64,000 nt of DNA from Hevea brasiliensis. Its lineage: Eukaryota > Streptophyta > Magnoliopsida > Malpighiales > Euphorbiaceae. Made by a program: the position numbers and the translations under genes. Below, one piece after another: positions 55,269 to 64,000 of the stretch (its first letter is position 1; the number at the start of each line of letters is the position of its first letter). The notes under the pieces were generated by a model that was not told the DNA's origin, did not search any database, and saw nothing but the letters and a program-made list of their open reading frames with translations. Where the stretch lies: the NCBI RefSeq assembly GCF_030052815.1, contig NC_079510.1, positions 4,902,147 through 4,966,146 of the forward strand, read 5' to 3'.

Positions 55269-57164
55269 TTACATCGGCCTAGGCTCAGGGAGGTTCTTTA
55301 TAATGAGATGACATTTTCTGAGATACTCATATAACCTTTTTTCTTGTTTGGCAGGGTCGAACGCTTTTAGAGCATACTCGGATTCAGGTAGGAGTTCTTG
55401 TTTTCCCAGTGCTATCGTTCTCTCCAGCTGGTCGACATTCCCTTTTAGCTCTCGATAAAGAGCAGCTTGCTTTTCTTTTTCCTTTCTTTCTTTGGCACAT
55501 TCCTTCAGAATATCGTTGATGAGTAGTGCTTGTTCCTTCAATTCGAGCTTCTTCTTCTTGTTTTCTTGTTTATATTCTTCTACGAGTATCTCTTGGTATT
55601 TCATTTTCTCTTGAAGCTTGCTATTCCGTACTTCGGTTTCCTTCATGACAGCTTGGAGGGAACTTCTTTCCTTTTCCCACTGCATCTCTTGTTTTTCGAA
55701 CCCCGCCTTTTCGGTCCTTGCCTCTTCTCTGAGCTTCCTCACTTTTCTCTTGAGGATCTGCTGTTGGTCCTCCAACTGTTTTATTTGTTCTTGCAATTGC
55801 GAGTTTTCGATGTTTGCCTTTTGTAAGGAATCGGCCAAATGATTGCTAGCTTCTTTTGATACGACGTCTCGACGAGAGTTGCTGTCTTCAATTTTTGTCG
55901 AACCCACAGTTAAGTGTTCTTGGTCCCTGTCAGATCTCCATTTAAGATAATCGCCCGTGGCACTTGGACCTTTAGGCGACTTCTCTGTTAGAGTGATGTT
56001 TTCCCAAGATTTGCGAGCCATTTTCAACCCTTCCTCTTCCTTGAGCTCATGGTAGAAATGACCTTGGTGGTATTCTTCAATGTTGATTCTAGACTGTGTT
56101 GAGCCAAACTGCCTCATTACCAATGCCGGAGTGTAACTTGTGTATCCAGTCACTCCGATTAGGGATACCGATTGATTACCTCCCGTGCTGATCAAAATGG
56201 ATTGACTCGACGTCCACAGTTTCCCCCAACAGTAGTCATGGCCATTAAAACTCAAAATTCATTCTTGCCACTGTTGTTCATTCTTCGGACTGATTACTAA
56301 TCGGGTCATTTTCTCGATGAGAGGCTGGTCAAGGTACCAAGTCAATCCCTTTGTCTCCACTGGACACATATGACTGATAATCCAGAGGTGCAACAATTGA
56401 GAACAACACTTAATGGACCCTTTGCCTTGTTGTCTGCAGTAAGTAAGGGTTAAGAAAGTCTCAGCAAGAATTGCCGGTACTGGATTGACCTTCTGTTTCT
56501 CCACTGCCCAGAACATTTCTACAACACCACAAGTTATGATTCTGGAAGGTCCGGGGAACAAGATCATGCCGTAGACTGCTAAAGCGAATATCAATGAAGC
56601 TTGATCCCATTGCTCATTTTGGATACATTGATCTAGCCCCTTCTTGAGATAAGTCCAATACCATCCATGCGTGTTTCCTTTGATAATTTCCCTTGCCTTT
56701 GCTTCTTCTGGTGGGATCCCCAGCATATGTGCGAACCGTTTCCAGGTCTGCCTATGCTCGAGGTGTAAGTAAATCCGATTATGCGCCGCATAAGGGATTT
56801 CTAGCAACGCTTGATATTCTTCCATAGTGGGAGCAGTATCAATGTCGTTGAAAGAGAACACTCCAAACTTAGGATTCCAAACTGGCAACATAGCCTTTAG
56901 CGCCGGGACTTGAACTTTGACTTGTATCAAGGTTGCAATCCTCCCATATCTCTTCTCAAATTGTGCTTTGACCTGATCGAGAAATGACTTCCAACCATTG
57001 GCCAGACCTTCGAGACTGTTCATTCTGACTTCAATCTTGCTTAGGTTTAATAGAGGAAATGAACTGGTATCATTTTGTAGGGGCACTGAACTATTTTTGG
57101 GCCAAGGTTTAGCATTCTGTCCTGATTTAAGAACCTCTTCTGCCGACTGACTCGAGGATGCCAT
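55269..57164 (-). pseudogene. ORF1: DUF7745-like domain plus long coiled coil
   Basis: ATG at 57164 (MASSSQSAEE). Residues about 60-290 resemble the plant DUF7745/plant-mobile-domain-like family: LPVWNPKFGVFSFNDIDTAP, MEEYQALLEIP, WKRFAHMLGIPPEEAKA and FALAVYGMILFPG. A TGA near 56259 interrupts the frame, which continues for about 329 codons with a long Lys/Glu/Gln-rich coiled coil (about 55780-55400) and the tail EPRPM. Full length would be about 630 residues. ORF1 before gag is a mark of Ogre elements; its role is unknown. The domain assignment is from memory of the family's pattern. Confidence 0.8.
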
Positions 57165-58003
57165 GTTAAAATGATGCTTATCCTTCTACAGACCTTATTT
57201 TGGTGATGCCTGTAGGAAAAACTTGTTAGCGGGATAATTCAGGTGATCTTGAATTATACTGTTAACAGAGTGACACCTACACATTTATCAAAGTAGGAAA
57301 GTGTGTAGGCTTTCTTTAACAGTATGGCCCAAGATTACCCTTAAAAATAAAAACTAAATAAAACTCGAATAGAAAAGGGTAAGAGTAAGTATGCCCCTTT
57401 TGTCTTAAAATAAGGAGAGTCCTAGTACCGGCTGGGTGCTGCCTAATTGAATAGTTCTATCTTATAGGGTAGTTTGCTACGGCTTCCAGCTATCGTGATA
57501 GTTTAGCTCAAGGTCTAATTCTCTAAAAGCCACAGGTTCCCAAATTGCCCCTACTGTAAACAGTAGAGCCCCATTCTATCCCCCATGATACTGTCGGGAA
57601 GATTCCACGGGTATCACGGTGAATAGGACGAGTTTCAATTTGAGCAGAAGCCTTCACGGATACTAACGGGGCAAAACCCACGGGTACCGCTACATGACTC
57701 CCTCTTATTTTCCTAAAAGGGTAAGGAAGCCCGGATATAGGGCTGAAGTGTGTGAGGACATCGTGTGAGTGTTCAGTGTGTGAAGGGACACCTTTACCTC
57801 TTCCCAATTCAGGGGGATTTTATTTTTCCTTTTTTTTCTTTTAAATGAAGAGCGCTGTAGAAAGTAAAACAAGCAAGACAAACAAAATGGTTAGCAGGAA
57901 TAACAATAATTAAAATATTGCCGGGTGAGCCCACCTAACTATAATTTGATCGGAAAATTAAATCTACTTTTGGACCTCTGGACCGGGGTTATTAAACGGT
58001 TAA
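57165..58003 (-). other. 5' leader of the minus element
   Basis: Non-coding between the primer site and ORF1. It holds a nested hairpin: arms ATACTGTTAA (57256-57265) and TTAACAGTAT (57316-57325) around CCTACACA (57276-57283) and TGTGTAGG (57302-57309). A smaller palindrome CTACTGT-AA-ACAGTAG lies at 57551-57566. The 94-codon ORF at 57523-57807 has no homologue in view and is not called. Such structure could serve packaging or translation; that is inference. Confidence 0.55.
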
Positions 58004-58021
58004 TCCCCAGCGGAGTCGCCA
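58004..58021 (-). promoter_or_regulatory. primer binding site of the minus Tat/Ogre-type element
   Basis: Minus strand TGGCGACTCCGCTGGGGA, three bases after the 5' LTR end. TGG matches the complement of a tRNA CCA end, and the rest would pair with the tRNA acceptor and T arm. Which tRNA is used was not determined; tRNA-Arg is the primer I recall for Ogre elements. Confidence 0.7.
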
Positions 58022-58429
58022 AGCTGTCACAACGTGTTTTGCGGTCACCTGAACGAACCCTCACCGAAGTGGGAAAGAGTGAGGAGTCGCCACTTTAATT
58101 TTAAGGAAAATTAAAGAAAACCATTTGTGAAAATAAATTAAAATGAAACCACTTCAAAACAGAGATTCTAGGTTCGGGGTCCGTAAACGGGTGGGGAAGG
58201 TGTTAGGCACCCCACCTCGTCCCTCAATGAGGGTAAGTAGATTTAACTTCGCGTTCTTTATAAATTAGTTAGGAGGGCTCGAATGGAAATGTTAATCCTT
58301 TTGACAAAAAGGAATATTCGATTTTTCACTAATTCGGATTACCCAGATACATAAGTAAATGAGACAACCTTAGTGAGTTACTATTGTATGTTAGTTGTGT
58401 TTGGAGGGTTATTTTATTAGAATTAGATT

Positions 58430-58945
58430 TTGAGAATTGGATAAGAACTCTCCTCCAATCTCTTTTAATATTTGTTAAAATTTTTTAAGCTTGAGGATCG
58501 GATAAGAACTCTCCTCCGACCTCTTTTAAATTATTTGTTAAAATTTTAGGTGGAGAACCGGATAAGAACTCTCCTCCGATCTCTTTTGAGTGTTTATTTT
58601 AATTTTGCGTTGAGAACCGGATAAGAATTCTCCTCCGATCTCTTTGAGTATTTATTTTAATTTTGGGTTGAGAACCGGATAAGAACTCTCCTCCGATCTC
58701 TTTGAATTTTGGTTGAGAACCGGATAAGAACTCTCCTCCGATCTCTTTTGAGTGTTTATTTTAATTTTGGGTTGAGAACCGGATTAGAACTCTCCTCCGA
58801 TCTCTTTGAGTATTTATTTTAATTTTGGGTTGAGAACCGGATAAGAACTCTCCTCCGATCTCTTTGAATTTTGGTTGAGAACCGGATAAGAACTCTCCTC
58901 CGATCTCTTTTGTTTTAATGGGAGTCGGATAAGAATTTTTCCGAC
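58430..58945 (-). repeat. LTR tandem array of ~60-bp units, 5' LTR (about 9 units)
   Basis: AAGAACTCTCCTCC (plus strand) or a one-base variant at 58443, 58504, 58563, 58622, 58680, 58726, 58784, 58843 and 58887, with a diverged unit near 58932. About one unit more than the 3' LTR of the same element, with a different order of long and short units. Confidence 0.85.
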
Positions 58946-59924
58946 CTCTCAAAGTTTAATTTCAATTACACCTCGTAAAAGCCTAAGACTAAAGGTTTTG
59001 GCATTCGAAGAGGACGGGGATCGGAATAAGGCCTTTTTTAACTCATTAGTACCTTGTGACTAGACTTGGGACACTAGACTGAATTTCCCGATCTTCTCAT
59101 ATGGTCGCCTTACCAGTACCCTCTGATACGTGATTTATTCCATTTATTTATCTAAGGTTCGGTTTTATCCTGCCTTGTGGCGATGTTATTTCAGTGGTTC
59201 GGCCTAACTATTTTCCTGACTTATTACTCAGACCTTTCATTATTTTTAAAGAGACCCTTAAGATACAGTTACCTACATTTTATCCGACCCCTTATATACT
59301 ACTCGAGACTAGAAGACTTGCATTCAGAAATAACAACGATTAACAAAAAGAATAGACTGATCAACGAAGGAGTAAACCCGAGAGTAATCTTCTTCGCATT
59401 CTTTAGCGCAACATAAACTTAGAGAAAACTACGTACGTAAAAGAACAAAGGAAATACATAAAATAAGAACGAGCAATTAATGAAATGGCAATATGAGCAC
59501 TCACCTGTAGGGAGCCGAATCTACTAAACTAAGTATGGAATGACCAAAACATAATAGGACTGCAGATTGATAACCGGAAGGTTAAGGTTCGCCTTGAAAC
59601 GAAAGATGCTTTGCTAAAATGCCATCAGGTCGAAATGATAACCGAGTCTAAATGAGGTCGAGCCTTGAACAATGGGAGTGGAAATAAAGAAAACAAAGAG
59701 CTAAAAATGAGAGCACCGCAGGATAATGAACGAACTAAAAATAGAGAGTTTCAGTATTCACGAATCCCTTTGCAAGAAAACACTTTAGAAAACCGGTTTC
59801 AAAAGCTTTTTCTTATGAACGCTAAAAAAAATAGCAGAGTAACGAATTGAATTAAGTTTCAAAGTTCTTCCACTATAGTCACCGCTTCTCTTTTTTTCCC
59901 TCCTTGAACAGTTTTTCATGCAGG

Positions 59925-59932
59925 TATTTATA
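59925..59932 (-). promoter_or_regulatory. LTR sense TATA box, 5' LTR
   Basis: TATAAATA on the minus strand. This is the box that would drive the genomic RNA of the minus element; the RNA start is expected near 59900. Confidence 0.65.
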
Positions 59933-60549
59933 GGAACCGGGTGCTTTCCCTCAAGGGTCAGGATCTATTTTGAGGGAGATGGAGGGTCAGGATTTCAAAG
60001 GACATGATCTGAGGCTCACGAATTAAAGAGAATCAGAACAGACGGTCGAGATCCCCTTCAGAATATTTGTCCTTTTCCTCTTCTAATCTGACGGTCCAAA
60101 ATTCTCTTGTCCGGGGCGATCCGAGGGCTAGGAGTGAAAGGCGCTGGTTTTGTCGTCTTCTTCTTCGATCCAAGGGCCCCGGACTCGTCCTTACAAGCCA
60201 GATCAACGGTGGAGATTGGAAGGTACAATGGCCATGACATATTCGCACTCGCCAAGAATGCGGGAGATTCTGGGGCGTGCGGTTGAGATTTCGCCTGCAA
60301 CGCTTTAACTACCTCGGCTCTGATTATGACGACAGCGGTAGGCGTCTTATTCTCTTCGTTTTCCGCTCTCTCTTCCTTTCCAGTCTTTTCAACATGCTGC
60401 TTTTTCGATCTCTCATACCAGACCCTTCTTTTTCGATCTCTCCTACTCCAGTCCTTTCATCCGATTTAGTTGAGTCAAAGCATTAATTTCCCTCAATTCC
60501 CGAAGCGACCGCTTCATTTCTTGCTTAGCAATAAATGCTCGGATTTTCC

Positions 60550-60559
60550 TATATATATA
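60550..60559 (+). promoter_or_regulatory. TATA-like box of the small antisense ORF, 5' LTR
   Basis: TATATATA stretch about 90 bp upstream of the ATG at 60647. Confidence 0.45.
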
Positions 60560-60646
60560 CCTTCAACTGGGAAGCCCTCCGTATTTGATTTTCTCGTCTT
60601 CCTTCTGACACGTCCTGTTCTAGCTGCCCCGGCAACAATTCCGGCC

Positions 60647-61060
60647 ATGGTGGCCACATTTGATCTTTTTTCGATGGACCTCTTTATTCCCCGATTGAAA
60701 ATTTACGATCCCAGTGATCGGAGAATTATGATAACCTCATTCGATGACAGTGGGAGAACCGGACTAACTTACCGATCTGGATCGAGGACCTCGATCTCAT
60801 TGATCTCGAATCGTTCGATCGATACAAATGGCGAACTGATTTCGGGCGAGAAGACTGCTAATATTCCCCTTAACACCGGTGACTGCTCCTTGGCATTCAT
60901 CTGGCTCCTTTCCGCACTGGGTGTTCCGACAGCGGCTCGGTTTCGAGCGGTAACATTGATGACGACCCCTCTCATCTTCATGAGAGTCATAATCACCCCA
61001 TCTGAGCTGTACATCTGTCCGATGTCAACAGCTGGTCTCCTGATCAAGCACATCTTTTGA
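60647..61060 (+). CDS. small antisense LTR ORF, unknown function (137 aa), 5' LTR copy
   Basis: Same ORF as 43052-43465 with a handful of replacements (for example SMDLFIPRLK where the 3' LTR copy has PMHLFIRRLK). The SMDLFIPRLK reading is shared with the distant copy at 11325-11687, so the 5' LTR copy is closer to the ancestral sequence. No stop or frameshift. Function not recognised. Confidence 0.45.
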   Translation: MVATFDLFSMDLFIPRLKIYDPSDRRIMITSFDDSGRTGLTYRSGSRTSISLISNRSIDTNGELISGEKTANIPLNTGDCSLAFIWLLSALGVPTAARFRAVTLMTTPLIFMRVIITPSELYICPMSTAGLLIKHIF

Positions 61061-61523
61061 CTCAGCCACGAGACTAGGCTTTGACATAGGCCTTTTAGAT
61101 GGGATGTTCCACCGATCTCCAAAGATCGCTCTTATGATGTAATCAGATCGTTAATGTAATCCGATCTCTAAAGATCGCCCAAATGATGTAGTTAGATCGT
61201 TAATGTAATCTGATCTCTAGAGATCGCCCAAATGATGTAATCCGATCTTTTGGAAATAAAAATTTTAGTTTGTCAATCATCATCTTATTATTGTTGCATT
61301 GATTATTTTCCGATCTCTGATGTGTTTATCCGATCTGGCTCCTAACTGAACAACCCTTAACTGATCCGTACTTCCAAGCATTCGCTTTAATTAGCCGATC
61401 CCTAACTAGCCGGTCTCCCCTTATGGAATTTTGGAATATTCGTGAGACGTGTCAGAACAGCTGGCGAGTCCCACTAACCGATGCACTGCCTGGAACATCG
61501 TGAGCATTAAATGCTTGGACGAG

Positions 61524-61531
61524 TATAAATA
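61524..61531 (+). promoter_or_regulatory. TATA box of the antisense Transposase_28-like gene, 5' LTR
   Basis: GAGTATAAATAGGGG, same context and spacing to the ATG (61688) as in the other LTRs. Confidence 0.6.
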
Positions 61532-61687
61532 GGGGTGGGGTTAGCCAGTCGCTCTCTTATGTCATTTTCAGTCTCTCGCGAACAATCTTCGAAATTCTCT
61601 CGTTTTCTCAAGCTCTTCCGACACCGATCAAGCTCCGGTAAGGGTTTTGATCCTTCTTTTAGTTTAAATTCTTTATTTCCTTTGAAA

Positions 61688-63546
61688 ATGAGCAGCGCCG
61701 AGGGTCAGAGAGCGACGAGCCCTCCCTCCATTCAGTTCTTGTGGTCGTCTGATGAAGTAGAAGTGGTCAGGCCAAGCGCGCAACCCGAACCTCCTAGGGT
61801 CTCCGTTCCAGCTCGGGGGCAAGCAGCATCATCAAGGCATGTACCTTCTTCAGGGAGGGAAAATCTTCCCATGGACGAATTGCCATCGATCCTTCAAGAA
61901 ACTGATTTGCAATCGTTCAGCCAGGAGTATAACATTCGGCCTGATTCCTACGAATTGATTAGGTGTCACGGCGATCTTCGTGCCGATCACTTCTTTGAGG
62001 GGGACGATATGATCATGGTCTACGAAGAACAATTAAAAGCCGGCCTGCGGTTCCCTTTGGACGACTTCTTCAAGGAAGTTTTAAAATATCACCAAGTGTG
62101 CATCGCCCAAGTTCACCCGAACTCGTGGCAGATCTTAGTAGCCTTCCAAGGCCTATGTCGAGCTAAGGGGCTCCGACCTACAGCTAAGGTATTCGCTGAA
62201 CTGCACAGGCTAACTCGTCGAAAGGACGACGAGTATTGGTTCTTCCAAGCGAAACCCCATTGTGGGCTTTTTACCGACCTGCCTTCCTCCCTGAAGAATT
62301 GGAAGAATCGCTTCTTTATCTTGAGGAGCAAAATTCCGAATGGTTTTGAGGGCTTTCCTCGGAGCTGGCTGCATCAGGGTCCCTTGCTAATGAAGCACAT
62401 CGCCCTAAATAGGGAAGAGGGTGCAATGGTGATGGAGTTGAAGGATCAGGCGTCCAGAGAGAAATTCTCTTGTCTGGATGCAGTGACTGTCGAGCTGCAT
62501 CACTGGACAATGCAGCTGATCACTGGTCAAGATCGCGGGCTTCAGCTCTCTGACCTTTGCATCGGTATTTTCCTATATCTCAGATCTTTGGACCTTAGCG
62601 ATCTCACTGACCTCTTCTTTGTGCAGGTATGGCAAGCGGCGAAGCTTCCAAGGAGAGCCGAAAGCGGAAGAGGGAGATCTCCCGGAAGGTACGGGAGATA
62701 AAGCGTGCTGAGGAGATGCAGACACCCAGGCATGAGCCCGGGGAAATACAAGAAGGTTCGTCTCGACGCTCGGGACCGCCGGTCATAGAAGTGGTCCGGT
62801 CTCCTCCTCGTCAAGAAGAGCCACCTCCACCTCCTCCAGTCGTTTCAAGTGTGGAAGGGGGTCCTTCTCAACATGCCCCAAGGACTCTCTCCCGCGGTGC
62901 ACAAGTGCTGATCCATTCCTTGGAGAAGAACCGGACTGTTCAGGAGAATCTGGGTTTGGCTAAGGTCCTGGGGGCTTCTATCTGCCTGCGGGAGGATCGG
63001 GACAGGCTATCCTCAGACAACCTTGATGATATCCTGACCCAATCTATGAGCTTGAACGTGGAGTGCTTGGTGAACTAGCACATCGTCCGGGAGAAGGCTC
63101 ACCGTCTGGGTATGGAGGTCGAGAAAATGGGTCATGAGGTGTCTTCTCTCCGATCCCAACTTTCGTCCGCTTAGGACTACATATCTCAAATTGAGGGGCG
63201 AATGAAGTTCTATGAGGACAAACTGGCCGATCAAGCTCATGTTCTGCCCGAGCGAGATCGTGTTCTTGAAGAAGTCCAAGCGCTCCAGGCTGGCAAAGTT
63301 GCTTGTCTTACTGAGGAGCTCAGAGCAAAAGAAGAAGAGATGGTGACAGGAGTGGCCGGTGCTTACGTGAATGCTCACAGGGATCTCTCGGCCTAGCTCA
63401 AAAAGCGTTATCCCGAGGAGGACTTCTCCTGGATGGCTGACCTGGCTCCCCAAGACGAATGCGAGGATAGTGAGGAGGAGGCTGAGGGTGAGAGAGGAAA
63501 TGAGCAAAATGTAGATCAGGCTGGGGGTGATCCTCCAGCCGAATGA
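61688..63546 (+). pseudogene. antisense LTR gene: Transposase_28-like with coiled-coil tail, 5' LTR copy
   Basis: Exon 1 61688-62564 is fully open, beginning MSSAEGQR and including FPLDDFFKEVLKY, VHPNSWQILVAF and WKNRFFILRSK. The 62-bp intron is 62565-62626 and exon 2 runs from 62627 to the TGA near 63546. Exon 2 has three TAG codons near 63076, 63172 and 63394, each consistent with a C-to-T change. This copy has the best exon 1, while the plus copy at 8840-10712 has the best exon 2. Confidence 0.8.
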
Positions 63547-64000
63547 CTTGTATAAATTCTGAAATGAAATGAAATGAAATGCTTTTTTTTGTTCATTGAA
63601 TGGTTGTGATCGGAAAATCTCTAAATTATTTAAGCACTTGGCTGTCTGAGCATATCGAAACAATTAAAAGTGATTATTAACCTACGTGTGAGAGATCGGA
63701 AAACACATTAAGCATGAGATCAATAGGGAACCAACGCTAAACGGGACTTGATTAAAATTGGAAATTTGGTTCAAACACATAAGATCAGGATCATTATTAA
63801 ACCGGATCGGAACCTTAACCTGATTATTCCTAAACTTTTGAATGAGAGATCGGCAATAAGACTGGTGGCATGAAGGCCTAGTGCTGGTTGAATCTCGTTT
63901 GACAAGAAAGATCAGAAACATAATTGACTGATCAGGGGACTTAACAATTGGTTAGAGAGGTCGGTGAGTGATTTGAGAGAACGGTAAGGCTTTAATCGAT

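Larger units (their letters stand above)
40454..64000 (-). mobile_element. Tat/Ogre-type Ty3/gypsy LTR retrotransposon, minus copy, nearly complete
   Basis: Read right to left: 5' LTR (from beyond 64000 to 58025), primer binding site, leader, ORF1, gag-pro, intron, pol, hairpin 3' UTR, four-unit 61-bp array, polypurine tract, 3' LTR (46530-40454). Same family as the plus copy at 1-14228 but with protease intact and a shorter array. Inactivated by a TGA in ORF1, loss of the gag ATG, stops in gag and pol, an integrase active-site change and a frameshift at the pol end. Comparison of the last common bases suggests about 130 bp of the 5' LTR lie beyond the window. Confidence 0.93.
58025..64000 (-). 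repeat. 5' LTR of the minus Tat/Ogre-type element (partial at window edge)
   Basis: Ends (minus strand) GTTGTGACA at 58025 and matches 40454-46400 in order throughout. The window stops about 130 bp before the expected TGTCGACACC start. Bases 58940-59900 and 63550-64000 hold only dispersed motifs. Confidence 0.92.

Noticed and set aside
1..64000. Any host gene, tRNA, rRNA, or bacterial or phage-type system
   Set aside because: Every sizeable frame with recognisable content is explained by retrotransposon genes; no other coding or RNA gene signal was found on either strand.

Overview
The window looks like nuclear DNA of a flowering plant, probably a woody dicot; the species cannot be told from it. 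It is built entirely of nested LTR retrotransposons. I found no host gene, tRNA, rRNA or CRISPR array. Two copies of one Ty3/gypsy family of the Tat/Ogre type fill the two ends. Between them lies older, AT-rich, decayed Tekay/Del-like and Ty1/copia material.

Layout. 1-14228: plus-strand Tat/Ogre-type element cut by the left window edge (end of ORF1, gag, short intron, pol, 3' UTR with hairpins and an 18-copy 61-bp array, polypurine tract, complete ~6.0-kb 3' LTR). 14229-36906: an old Tekay/Del-like element, seen as the end of its 5' LTR (to 14616), a decayed internal region (14617-17931, 29312-31133, 34634-34725) and the start of its 3' LTR (34726-36906). It is split by an inverted copia composite (about 17932-29311, itself carrying a 3.1-kb solo LTR at 25761-28849) and by a 3.5-kb solo LTR at 31134-34633. 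36907-40453: a reverse-oriented Tekay-type LTR, interrupted by the second Tat/Ogre-type element. 40454-64000: minus-strand Tat/Ogre-type element, nearly complete (3' LTR 40454-46530, body 46531-58024, 5' LTR 58025 to the window end, with roughly 130 bp missing).

The Tat/Ogre assignment rests on an extra ORF before gag, a gag-protease exon and a pol exon separated by a ~182-bp intron whose donor overlaps the gag-pro stop codon, two RNase H modules before the integrase, no chromodomain, and a tandem array in the 3' UTR. All copies are inactivated by nonsense changes, mostly C-to-T or G-to-A transitions, plus a few frameshifts and deletions.

The most unusual content is in the very long LTRs. 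Each LTR carries, in U3 and antisense to the element, a two-exon gene with its own TATA box that encodes a Transposase_28-like ('putative gypsy type transposon') protein with a coiled-coil tail. Upstream of it lies a second small antisense ORF, also with a TATA box, conserved in three LTR copies. The 3' UTR holds 6-8 copies of a short hairpin motif with mostly GNRA-type loops, and a nested inverted repeat spans the polypurine tract and LTR start in both elements.
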